Source of the DNA: Alteripontixanthobacter maritimus
Lineage (GTDB): Bacteria; Pseudomonadota; Alphaproteobacteria; Sphingomonadales; Sphingomonadaceae
Assembly: GCF_003340475.1 (NCBI RefSeq)
Contig: NZ_QBKA01000002.1
Span: 1,373,501-1,437,500 of the forward strand
DNA: 64,000 bases
Direction of reading: 5' to 3'
Both the position numbers and the translations under genes were made by a program. Positions 35,266 to 47,257 of this stretch are shown one piece after another. The notes beneath the pieces were generated by a model. That model searched no databases. It worked only from the letters and a program-made list of their open reading frames with translations, and was not told the origin of the DNA. The stretch's first letter is position 1, and each line of letters starts with the position of its first letter.

Positions 35266-35412
35266 TTCGCATCCGACATCCAGAACTGCGATACGTTGGA
35301 CCTGTATGTTGCTGGGTCGGACGCACACTGCCTGTCCGGCCTGTCTTGCACGTACGCACGCCTCTGCTAAAGCCCGCGCAACCGTTTCAAACTTCAGCAA
35401 CAGGCAGGCATA

Positions 35413-36627
35413 ATGGCGAAAATTCAGGTCAAGAATCCGATTGTCGAAATCGACGGCGACGAGATGACGAGGATCATCTGGCAATGGATTCGCGAACGGT
35501 TGATCCTGCCTTATCTCGATGTCGATCTGCACTATTACGATCTGTCGATCGAAAAGCGTGACGAGACTGAAGACCAGATCACTATCGATGCGGCCAACGC
35601 TATCAAGCAGCACGGTGTCGGCGTAAAATGCGCAACCATCACTCCGGACGAAGCGCGGGTGGAAGAATTTGGCCTCAAGAAGATGTGGGTCAGCCCCAAT
35701 GGCACCATCCGCAACATCTTGGGCGGCGTGGTCTTCCGCGAGCCTATCGTAATCGATAACGTCCCGCGTCTGGTGCCGGGCTGGACGCATCCGATCGTTG
35801 TGGGCCGCCATGCATTCGGTGACCAATACCGCGCGAAGGACACGCTCATCCCCGGCGCGGGCAAGCTGCGCCTTGTATTCGAAGGCGCCGATGGCGAGAA
35901 CATCGATCTCGACGTGTTCGAATTTCAGTCCAGCGGCGTCGCGATGGCGATGTACAATCTGGATGACAGCATCCGCGACTTTGCCCGGGCCAGCATGAAT
36001 TACGGTCTCGATCGTGGGTGGCCGGTGTATCTCTCCACCAAGAACACCATTCTCAAGAAATATGACGGCCGGTTCAAGGATCTGTTCGAAGAAATCTTCG
36101 AAAGCGAATTCAAGGATAAGTTTGCCAAGGCTAACATTACCTACGAACACCGCCTGATCGACGACATGGTCGCCTCCGCTCTTAAATGGAACGGCAAGTT
36201 TGTCTGGGCCTGCAAGAATTATGACGGCGATGTGCAGTCCGATACCGTTGCGCAGGGCTTCGGCTCGCTTGGACTGATGACGTCGGTCCTGATGACGCCA
36301 GAGGGCGACTGTGTGGAAGCAGAAGCGGCGCACGGCACCGTCACTCGCCATTACCGTCAGCATCAGGAAGGCAAGGCCACCAGCACCAACCCGATCGCTT
36401 CCATCTTCGCATGGACCCGCGGTCTGATTTATCGCGGCAAGTTCGACGAAACTCCCGAAGTCGTGGAGTTTGCGCAGACACTGGAACGCGTCTGCATCGA
36501 AACCGTGGAAAATGGCCAGATGACCAAGGATCTGGCGCTGTTGATCGGTCCGCAACAAAATTGGCTCACGACCGAGCAGTTCTTCGAAGCCATCGTGCAG
36601 AACTTGGAAAAGGCCATGACCGCCTGA
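35413..36627 (+). CDS. icd: isocitrate dehydrogenase (NADP+), eukaryotic-like type
   Basis: Oxidises isocitrate to 2-oxoglutarate in the TCA cycle. The 404-residue length and the opening [21 protein letters not shown] match the homodimeric type II enzyme found in alphaproteobacteria and mitochondria, not the E. coli type. The substrate segments [28 protein letters not shown] and the [12 protein letters not shown] nucleotide region are clear. A strong terminator follows, and tRNA-Val lies 147 bases upstream. Confidence 0.96.
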   Translation: MAKIQVKNPIVEIDGDEMTRIIWQWIRERLILPYLDVDLHYYDLSIEKRDETEDQITIDAANAIKQHGVGVKCATITPDEARVEEFGLKKMWVSPNGTIRNILGGVVFREPIVIDNVPRLVPGWTHPIVVGRHAFGDQYRAKDTLIPGAGKLRLVFEGADGENIDLDVFEFQSSGVAMAMYNLDDSIRDFARASMNYGLDRGWPVYLSTKNTILKKYDGRFKDLFEEIFESEFKDKFAKANITYEHRLIDDMVASALKWNGKFVWACKNYDGDVQSDTVAQGFGSLGLMTSVLMTPEGDCVEAEAAHGTVTRHYRQHQEGKATSTNPIASIFAWTRGLIYRGKFDETPEVVEFAQTLERVCIETVENGQMTKDLALLIGPQQNWLTTEQFFEAIVQNLEKAMTA

Positions 36628-36657
36628 AGCCGGTTCTGAACGAGATATAATTGGGAG

Positions 36658-36685
36658 AAGGGGGAGTTCAGCTCCCCCTTTTTCA
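36658..36685 (+). terminator. intrinsic terminator of icd
   Basis: AAGGGGGAG (36658-36666) and CTCCCCCTT (36672-36680) form a perfect nine-pair stem with a five-base loop, followed by a T-run. It ends icd 31 bases past the stop codon. Confidence 0.92.
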
Positions 36686-36773
36686 TTTCTGCCACGAAAA
36701 TGTCACAGCCGGAACAAGGGGGTACTGGCAAACCCTTCGTGACAAGCTCGGCTCATCCCGATAACCGGGCGGC

Positions 36774-38531
36774 ATGGCCGTCGAATTCGAATCCGAAATG
36801 CTGTCCGACGCGCTGGTTATCCTTGGCGCGGCGGGTCTGGTGATCCCGGTTTTTACGCGGTTCCGCATCACTCCGGTGATCGGGTTCATCCTGATCGGTA
36901 TTGCAGTCGGCCCGTTCGGCCTTGGCGATTGGGTCTTTCGATACCCATGGCTGACCCACATAACCATCAGTGACCCCGAAGCGCTGGAGCCGTTTGCCGA
37001 ATTCGGCATCATCCTTTTGCTGTTCACCATCGGCCTGGAATTAAGCTTCAAGCGGCTATGGCAAATGCGCAAACTGGTGTTCGGACTGGGCGCGATGGAA
37101 CTGCTGATCATCGGCACATCGCTGGCGGTCGTCCTGTCGATGATGGGCCAATACTGGACCGGCGCAATCGGCCTCGGCCTGGCGCTGGCCCTGTCCTCTA
37201 CTGCAATTGTGCTTCCGATTTCGGGCACACAGTCGCCGGTCGGCCGCGCTGCTTTGTCCATGCTGCTGTTCGAGGATATCGCGATCGTGCCGATCATCTT
37301 CATGCTGGGGGCCATGGCGCCGTCCGCACAGGGCGATGGCTGGGGCAATCTGGTCGATACGCTGTGGCTGGGGGGGGTGGTGGTCGCCGGGTTGCTGGTG
37401 CTCGGCCGTGTCGCCCTACCCCGCCTGTTCGCGCAAGCTGCGCGCACTAAGTCGCCAGAGCTGTTTCTCGCTGCCAGTCTGCTGGTCGTGATCGGGGCGA
37501 GCCTGGCCACCGCTGCCGTCGGCTTATCGCCCATCGTCGGTGCTTTGATCGCTGGACTGCTAATCGCCGAAACCGAATATCACGGGGAGGTCGAGGCGAT
37601 CATGGAGCCATTTAAAGGCCTCGCTCTCGGGGTGTTCCTGATCACGGTCGGCATGAGCATCGATCTTGCTACGATCTGGGATAATTTCGGCTCGATCATG
37701 CTGGCCGTGGCGCTGGTACTGGTGTTCAAGGCACTGGTGACCGGGCTGCTCCTGCGCATGATGGGGGCGCGGCGCAGCACGGCTGCCGAGACCGGTATCC
37801 TGATGGCTAGCCCGTCCGAGACAACGTTGATCGTGCTGGCTGCGGCAGGCTCTGCGTTGCTTATCCAGCCTGGAACCGCCCAGTTCTGGCAGATCGTAAC
37901 CGCCATCGGCCTTACCATCACGCCGGTTCTCGCGCGTGTTGGGCGCGTTATCGCGCGGCGCATCGAGCCCGCCCCTCAACTCGACGAAGAAGACCGCGGC
38001 AAACCGCGCGTTATCATTATTGGGGCCGGCCGTGTGGGTCGTTTGGTCGCGCAAATGCTCGACATTCATGACAAGCCCTACGTTGCCATCGACAGCGACG
38101 CCGACCTTATCGAGAGCGCGCGTCGCAAGGGGTACAAGGCGACTTTCGGTGATGCGGCACGTACGGATTCAATGACCAAGCTGGGTATCGATATTGCCCC
38201 TGCGGTCATCCTGACTATGGACGAGCCGGTGCTGGCCCAGCGACTTGTGACGAAGTTGCGCAAGGCCCACCCGGACCTGCCGATTATCGCTCGCGCGCGC
38301 GATACGACGCACGCGGCGGAACTCTATCGCAGCGGGGCAAGCCACGCCGTCCCCGAAACGCTGGAAAGCTCGCTGCAATTATCGGAAGCGGTACTTGTCG
38401 ATCTGGGGGTCGCTGTGGGGCCGGTCATCGCGTCCATCCATGAAAAGCGCGACGAGTTTCGTCATCGTATCAAAGACGATGCAGCACTCGATCATACCCC
38501 GCAACTGCGGACCCGCACCGTAAAAAGCTGA
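36774..38531 (+). CDS. CPA2 family cation/proton antiporter with RCK domain (KefB/YbaL-like)
   Basis: Inner-membrane transporter of 585 residues. The first 390 residues hold about 12-13 membrane helices with the Na+/H+ exchanger-type segments FILIGIAVGPFG, FAEFGIILLLFTIGLELS and ALSSTAIVLP. A cytosolic NAD-binding RCK_N domain follows from about residue 405 (VIIIGAGRVGRLVAQML, then the acidic VAIDSDADL). That layout is of KefB/KefC/YbaL-type potassium or sodium efflux proteins. The exported ion is not determined. No KefF/KefG-type regulator gene lies beside it. Confidence 0.88.
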   Translation: MAVEFESEMLSDALVILGAAGLVIPVFTRFRITPVIGFILIGIAVGPFGLGDWVFRYPWLTHITISDPEALEPFAEFGIILLLFTIGLELSFKRLWQMRKLVFGLGAMELLIIGTSLAVVLSMMGQYWTGAIGLGLALALSSTAIVLPISGTQSPVGRAALSMLLFEDIAIVPIIFMLGAMAPSAQGDGWGNLVDTLWLGGVVVAGLLVLGRVALPRLFAQAARTKSPELFLAASLLVVIGASLATAAVGLSPIVGALIAGLLIAETEYHGEVEAIMEPFKGLALGVFLITVGMSIDLATIWDNFGSIMLAVALVLVFKALVTGLLLRMMGARRSTAAETGILMASPSETTLIVLAAAGSALLIQPGTAQFWQIVTAIGLTITPVLARVGRVIARRIEPAPQLDEEDRGKPRVIIIGAGRVGRLVAQMLDIHDKPYVAIDSDADLIESARRKGYKATFGDAARTDSMTKLGIDIAPAVILTMDEPVLAQRLVTKLRKAHPDLPIIARARDTTHAAELYRSGASHAVPETLESSLQLSEAVLVDLGVAVGPVIASIHEKRDEFRHRIKDDAALDHTPQLRTRTVKS

Positions 38532-38588
38532 ATGCTGGCGCGGAACGAGTCCGGTCCCCCACAACTTGTAGGATCGAGGAGACACTTC

Positions 38589-38768
38589 ATGTCCAAGAAA
38601 ACCGATCCGACCAAACCGACGCCGAACAAGGAAAAATTCGCCCCGCAGAATGTTGCCGACGTACAAAGCGGCAGCGCGAAGAACGGCGCGCAGGGCCACC
38701 CCGCAGATACCGACGGGAAAAACATCCCGATGGGCAGCCAGCCAGGGGCCACTCGGCACGGCAACTGA
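38589..38768 (+). CDS. small polar hypothetical protein
   Basis: A 59-residue product from ATG 38589 (MSKKTDPTKPTPNKEKFAPQ), with GAGGAG at good spacing; longer upstream frames lack support. It is rich in Lys, Pro, Gly, Asn and Gln, without hydrophobic segments or Cys, and is probably disordered. It lies 57 bases after the antiporter gene and may share its transcript. No family is recognised. The good ribosome site and the terminator that follows support it as a real gene. Confidence 0.6.
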   Translation: MSKKTDPTKPTPNKEKFAPQNVADVQSGSAKNGAQGHPADTDGKNIPMGSQPGATRHGN

Positions 38769-38787
38769 ACTACGTTCACATTGAATC

Positions 38788-38822
38788 AGGGGAACGGCCG
38801 CATCGCAGTCGTTCCCCTATTA

Positions 38823-38825
<3 letters not shown>
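38788..38825 (+). terminator. intrinsic terminator between the small ORF and alaS
   Basis: AGGGGAACG (38788-38796) and CGTTCCCCT (38810-38818) form a perfect nine-pair stem, followed by ATTATTATC on the plus strand. The U-run is interrupted, and it lies between two converging genes, so it may act on both strands. Confidence 0.7.
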
Positions 38826-41477
<2,652 letters not shown>

Positions 41478-41634
41478 GGCGTTCAATTAGGGAAACCACC
41501 AGCTAGCGACAAGTCGCGATTGCGCGCAGGCTTGCCGTAAGAGGGGCGATCCGGAAACTGCCGCTTGGCTGCGCGTTAGTCGGACCTTGGTAAATTCGGG
41601 AACGGTGGTTTGGACGGTCTGAGGATTGCCGACA

Positions 41635-42459
41635 CTAACCCTTGCGCGCGCGCACCAACCAGGCCGCGCCTTTCATGGCCACCAATTCTCCGTCCTGATA
41701 GTTGCGCAGGAAAGCCCGGAGCCGCCCTGCAAAAGCTTCGCGATCCGTGTCAGGTAATTCGGCTGCGGCCGCGGCAGCGGGTCCGATACGCTGGAAGTAC
41801 GATACGGCGTCATCCAGGGCATTCTCGCCTGCTCCGGCAATGTATGCAAAATCCGCCGGTTCGATGACGACGTCGGTCCAACCGGACCGGGCCAGTGTCG
41901 ATTCGACATATGCTGGATCGGCAAATGCGAACGGACCTGCCGCGTATGGATCGCCGACAGGCGAGGGATCGGCCGGAAGCAGTTCTCTCACCCTTTGCGC
42001 CCAAGGATTCTCAGACGGGCTACGGAAGCAAGAGAAGATCAGCCTCGCATCTTCCGCTGCTTGAGCTGCGAGATTTGCAAATGCGTCCACAGGGTTCGCG
42101 AAGAACATGACACCGTGGCGTGAAATAAGAAGGTCGGGTTGCCATGCGTCGGGAGACCAGCCTGCCGCGTCGTCCGTTGCGAATTGCAAATTGGGAAGTC
42201 GGACGCCGCGATTTCGTGCGACGTCGATCAATCGCTTGCTAACATCGATACCTGTGATTTCGGCCCGTGTATGTTCGCGTGCCAACGCCAAAGAGATCTC
42301 GCCAGCACCACAGCCGATGTCGAGCGCACGGGTAAACGAAGCCGCTCTGGCCGCCCCGAGGATCGTGTCCGTCAGTCCGTTGAAGCTGCGATCGGTGCGG
42401 CGCCATTCCTGGGCCCAGCTGGCGCCAACACGCCCTTCCCACAATACCTGATCCGTCAT
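41635..42459 (-). CDS. class I SAM-dependent methyltransferase
   Basis: A 274-residue protein from the ATG at 42459 (MTDQVLWEGRVG, with AAGGTGGG upstream). The SAM-binding motif I is ALDIGCGAGEISLALA near residue 45, followed by an acidic residue in ITGIDVSKRL (motif II). The LISRHGVMFFANP segment is motif IV. The substrate is unknown; the WxxxWxxTDRSF opening is shared with methyltransferases of small molecules. It stands between recA and alaS on the same strand and is not obviously linked to either. Confidence 0.85.
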   Translation of the reverse strand: MTDQVLWEGRVGASWAQEWRRTDRSFNGLTDTILGAARAASFTRALDIGCGAGEISLALAREHTRAEITGIDVSKRLIDVARNRGVRLPNLQFATDDAAGWSPDAWQPDLLISRHGVMFFANPVDAFANLAAQAAEDARLIFSCFRSPSENPWAQRVRELLPADPSPVGDPYAAGPFAFADPAYVESTLARSGWTDVVIEPADFAYIAGAGENALDDAVSYFQRIGPAAAAAAELPDTDREAFAGRLRAFLRNYQDGELVAMKGAAWLVRARKG

Positions 42460-42644
42460 CGTTCCCACCTTGCGCCCGACCAGCTGAGGTTGTCGGAAAA
42501 CCTGTGAATAGTCAGTTAGCTGATCCAAAACTGCCGGGTAACCGTATTCAGAGAAGCCGAATCGCGTGTTCTTCTCACTCGTCGTATTGACAAGCCGCCT
42601 CGCGATACAAGAAATTATTTAACATTTGTGTATAATAAACACAC

Positions 42645-42682
42645 GAAAAACCGGCGCCAATCCGTCAGGAGGAGCGCCGGTT
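42645..42682 (-). terminator. intrinsic terminator of recA
   Basis: On the minus strand AACCGGCGC (42682-42674) and GCGCCGGTT (42657-42649) form a nine-pair stem with a 16-base loop, followed directly by TTTTT. It is 83 bases past the recA stop. Confidence 0.88.
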
Positions 42683-42764
42683 ATCCGTGTTTCCGAAAGG
42701 CCGATCCTTAAAAAGAACCCGAGAGCATCGGTTAGGGATGCCACCTTCCGCGTGAGGAGCAGTG

Positions 42765-43826
<1,062 letters not shown>

Positions 43827-43904
43827 GACATTGCCTCCATCAGTTGCCTAGGGCAGATGCCCCGCTCTTCAACTGTTGCAGTATGTATCGGCTTTGTTCC
43901 GCAG

Positions 43905-43919
43905 GAACAAGAGGGGAAC
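43905..43919 (-). promoter_or_regulatory. SOS box (LexA operator) upstream of recA
   Basis: On the minus strand the sequence is GTTCCCCTCTTGTTC: GTTC, seven bases, GTTC. This direct repeat is the established LexA operator of alphaproteobacteria. It is about 80 bases upstream of the recA start codon, in the only non-coding stretch before the gene, so it most likely controls recA during the SOS response. Confidence 0.85.
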
Positions 43920-43980
43920 GCAAAATTATTGCATCGGCTAAAAACCGGGCTAATCCGGGATTTTAGGCCGAAAGTTCGCT

Positions 43981-45633
43981 TTAGTCGAAATCAGTGCGGC
44001 GAATTTTCCATTTGAATGTTCGGGACGTCTTCGCCGGGACAGCGGTTTCGTAAATGCGCATTCCGTCATTGATCTCCACCTTGCGCAATCCTCGAACAGA
44101 CCATTGCGAGGATGCCCCCAGGACGAACCGCATGGTAACAGGATGAGGATTGGCGTTGGAAACCTTTGCTTCCATCCGGGTCCATTTCCGACCGTTATCG
44201 TCTGGAGTGCCGCGTCCTGCATTGCTGCATGAGGCAAACACCGCTGAGCTATCCCCTACCGGTAGTTCGATATCTTGCCCCACGGCGAAATCACGCAAAC
44301 CCTGTTCTGCGACGAGCTGATCGCCGTAGGGGCCTGGCTCGAAAAGGGTGAAGCCGCCGCTGGGCATCGCTACGCCGAGTCCCATAGCTTCCTCGTTCTT
44401 TGTTACCAGCAACCGGCCCGCGCCCACCAGGCCCGACTTTTCATTCCATGGCTCGCAGATCGTCCGGTAGATTTGACGTGCGATAACCGCTTCCTTGTCG
44501 AGGAAGGCGACCTGTTTCAAACCCTTCGATGAAACGGTAACGGGTTGTGGCACGCGGTAGAGCTTGAGATCCCCCAAATCCTCTTGCGTGGCCTGCGATA
44601 TGCGTGAGCCGGTAACGACTATTTTCTGATCCGAAGTTGCCGAAACAGGCGCTGGCGGCGGAGGGGGAGGCGGCGCCATCATAGGGGCCGGGGAGTTGAA
44701 GGTGCGCCCTGACCGCTCCATACGCGGCATGGGAGATCCTCGGGCCGTGCTGCCAATGGGGTAGCAAAGCAGACGCAACGGCGTTGCCTCGGGTGCGTCG
44801 GCCAGTTCCTCGAAATCGCTTTCCACATTCAACGTGCCGGCCACCGCCAGCAAGTCTGCATTGGCAAAGCTCTGGCCATTATCATTCAGGATCGTCAGCC
44901 AGCTCAGCAAGTCGAGCACCATTTCGGGCGAGCCACCTTTCGGTGCGGGCCGCGTTTCCAGGATCGTACCCACATAATGCGCTTGCCAATCGAAACCCCA
45001 TGACAGGTAAGTCAGAGTCACCGTGTAAGTGCCGCCCGCCGGGTCCTGCGTATCGATCGAGAACACCGGCTTTGCCGAAAGCCCCTCCGGCACGCGGTCG
45101 AAAGACAATCGCTCCGGAAGACCGGAGCAGCGCACCGCCTCGAACCCTTCATCCGTTTCCACGACCAACCCGCCATCGGCGCGTGTGCGGATGATGGCCC
45201 GCTGGCTTTGTTCGATGCCGGTTGCGGGATCGGTCCTTGTTATCCTCACCCGATTACCAAGCGTGCCGTCGACCAAAGCACCCGGGCTGAGCAGATCGGC
45301 ATTACGGTTTTTCTCGATCGTGCCACCCGGAAGGCCTGTGACGATGGCGCTCACGGCAACCATGCCTTCGGATACGCCTTCGAACCGGATGCGGGACTGG
45401 CCTGGCGGCAGCGTGACGGTGCGCGTCTCGCTGATCATGGCGAACCCCTCAGGCCAGCGAAGATCCATCTCTTCCTGCGGACCGCGCGCCGGATCGCGAT
45501 AGACGGTGACCGACAGCCCGTCGGGCTCGCTTGCATCGACTATAGAGCGCGCGGGTTCCTGCGCCATGGCTGCCGAGACGACAGCGATGGCCCAAAGCAA
45601 GGTAGCCGCAAGCAAGGATGCCACGGTACGCAT
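43981..45633 (-). CDS. DUF4139 domain-containing exported protein (first paralog)
   Basis: A 550-residue protein with a signal peptide (about 1-24, cleaved after AMA). It has the family's outer beta-rich domain including VTLPPGQSRIRFEGVSEGM near residue 75 and the YTVTLTYLSWGFDWQAHY segment near 215. A Pro-rich linker (PPPPPPPAPVSAT) lies around 330, before a second beta region ending KVEINDGMRIYETAVPAKTSRTFKW. DUF4139 proteins are widespread but of unknown function. It lies 8 bases downstream of a second, diverged copy; the pair was probably made by duplication. Confidence 0.85.
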   Translation of the reverse strand: MRTVASLLAATLLWAIAVVSAAMAQEPARSIVDASEPDGLSVTVYRDPARGPQEEMDLRWPEGFAMISETRTVTLPPGQSRIRFEGVSEGMVAVSAIVTGLPGGTIEKNRNADLLSPGALVDGTLGNRVRITRTDPATGIEQSQRAIIRTRADGGLVVETDEGFEAVRCSGLPERLSFDRVPEGLSAKPVFSIDTQDPAGGTYTVTLTYLSWGFDWQAHYVGTILETRPAPKGGSPEMVLDLLSWLTILNDNGQSFANADLLAVAGTLNVESDFEELADAPEATPLRLLCYPIGSTARGSPMPRMERSGRTFNSPAPMMAPPPPPPPAPVSATSDQKIVVTGSRISQATQEDLGDLKLYRVPQPVTVSSKGLKQVAFLDKEAVIARQIYRTICEPWNEKSGLVGAGRLLVTKNEEAMGLGVAMPSGGFTLFEPGPYGDQLVAEQGLRDFAVGQDIELPVGDSSAVFASCSNAGRGTPDDNGRKWTRMEAKVSNANPHPVTMRFVLGASSQWSVRGLRKVEINDGMRIYETAVPAKTSRTFKWKIRRTDFD

Positions 45634-45641
45634 GGCGCGCC

Positions 45642-47168
45642 TTAATACCGGGTTTCGTAGGTAACCCGGACTTCGCGGCGACCATTGGCGGGGACCCGCA
45701 CGACATATTTGCGGCTACCGCTATTGATCTGTTCGCCTTCCACGTCCTCGCTTACGATACGGTAGTCGCGCGACCACCAGCCGCGGTCGAGCCCGGCCTG
45801 GGTCAGTTCGACATCGACCGGCTGCGGCTTGGCATTGGTGAAGGTGTAGCGCATCGTGGTACGGTAGTAATCGACCGGACGCTCGACCATGCCTTCCTCG
45901 ACGATCTCACCGTCCTTCACCACCCGGTATCGCGCGCTTTTGCGCCACTCGGCCGCGCTGATCTCTTCGCGCTTTTCCACTTCGGCCTGCACCAGCACAT
46001 CGAATGCATCGCCCGTTTTCAGGGAAAGCGTACTGCCCATCGGGGTGTGACCGATTGTATTCTCGCCGATGAATTGCGGATTGCCCTGCACGTCCCGCTG
46101 GTAGAAGCGCACCGCTCCGGCAGGAAGCGCATCGCCCAATCCGCCTTGCGCCGATGAGCTGAAAGCGATCTCGCTCGCCACATTCACCGGGCGCGGATCG
46201 CTGGTTAGCCAACCGACTGAGCGCGCGTAGACTTTTGCAGCAGGGACCGCCTGCATGTCGAGGAAGCTGACTTGCTTCGTCTGCGCGTTGGCAATCGTCG
46301 TGCGTCCGGCGATCGGATAGAGGTAGAACTCGCCCAGCCGTTCCCGATCGGCTGTCTCGGTGCCAGCACGCCGCATATTGCGGTTGTTATCGCGGCGTGT
46401 GTTGTTCCCGACGCTGCCTGCGACCAGCAACGTGTCGGCGCGGTGGAAAGTGGTTCCGGTGTTGTTGGTCAGCGTAACCCAGCCCTGCATATCGACCACA
46501 CCGCGAACCTCGTCATATAGCGCGACGTAATCGGCGCCCCAGCCCAGACCTGGGGTGAGATAGCGGATGGATGCCGGGCGGGTGCCGGCGGCGTCGCTCT
46601 GCAAGGTGACCGACAGCGTTGGCCGCGCGCGCAGATTGCGTGGCACCTGATCGAATATAACGCGCGTCGGCAGGCCGTCATCGCGCAACACCTCGATACG
46701 GTCGCCGATTTTCACAATCGTCCCGCCCGCGGTGGAAAGTACGGTGGCTCGCTCGCGCCGTTCCTCGCCAGTGGCCACATTGGTGCGGACCAGCGTCACG
46801 GTTTGGCCGATAGCCTTTTCGATCAGCTTGGCCGGGGTCAGCAGGTCGAAATCGAAATTCTGTTCGATGATGGTCGTGCCGTCGGCATTGAAGCTGAGCG
46901 TTTCGGGCCGGATCTGGGCCGAGACATCGGGGAACGCCACGGAATGGGTGCCGCGCCGGATCGGCAATTGCCGGATGTCCTGCACCAGTGCCAGATTGTT
47001 GTTGTAGATCGTGACGCTCACGTCACCTTGGGCGGTGGCGTCCGGATCGGCTAATATTTCCGCACTCGGAGCTGGCTGCGCGTTGGCGGTCCCTGCAAGA
47101 AGCATGGTCGCGGAGGCTGCAGAGCAGACGATGATGTCGCGGGCCAGCGTCGTGAAGTTGCGCTTCAT
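45642..47168 (-). CDS. DUF4139 domain-containing exported protein (second paralog)
   Basis: A 508-residue product from ATG 47168 (MKRNFTTLARD, with GGAGGGAAG upstream); a longer frame to 47210 lacks a ribosome site. It has a signal peptide (cleaved near AGTANAQ, residue 30). It shares the family landmarks with its neighbour: QDIRQLPIRRGTHSVAFPDVSAQI near the start, TPGLGWGADYVALYDE in the middle and YVVRVPANGRREVRVTYETRY at the end. Here the Pro-rich linker is absent, and an Asn/Arg-rich stretch (TRRDNNRNMRRAG) takes its place. No biochemical role is known. Confidence 0.85.
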   Translation of the reverse strand: MKRNFTTLARDIIVCSAASATMLLAGTANAQPAPSAEILADPDATAQGDVSVTIYNNNLALVQDIRQLPIRRGTHSVAFPDVSAQIRPETLSFNADGTTIIEQNFDFDLLTPAKLIEKAIGQTVTLVRTNVATGEERRERATVLSTAGGTIVKIGDRIEVLRDDGLPTRVIFDQVPRNLRARPTLSVTLQSDAAGTRPASIRYLTPGLGWGADYVALYDEVRGVVDMQGWVTLTNNTGTTFHRADTLLVAGSVGNNTRRDNNRNMRRAGTETADRERLGEFYLYPIAGRTTIANAQTKQVSFLDMQAVPAAKVYARSVGWLTSDPRPVNVASEIAFSSSAQGGLGDALPAGAVRFYQRDVQGNPQFIGENTIGHTPMGSTLSLKTGDAFDVLVQAEVEKREEISAAEWRKSARYRVVKDGEIVEEGMVERPVDYYRTTMRYTFTNAKPQPVDVELTQAGLDRGWWSRDYRIVSEDVEGEQINSGSRKYVVRVPANGRREVRVTYETRY

Positions 47169-47257
47169 ACTGTTTCTTCCCTCCGGCCTGTGCCTTCCTG
47201 TCCAACACAAAGCTTACTAGCAAACGCCCCTGCAAGACACTTCAGTGATACAAAGCA

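Noticed and set aside
42610-42645. AT-rich stretch with TATAAT
   Set aside because: A -10-like box is present, but no -35 element is spaced properly, and it leads straight into the recA terminator; probably just terminator-flanking sequence.
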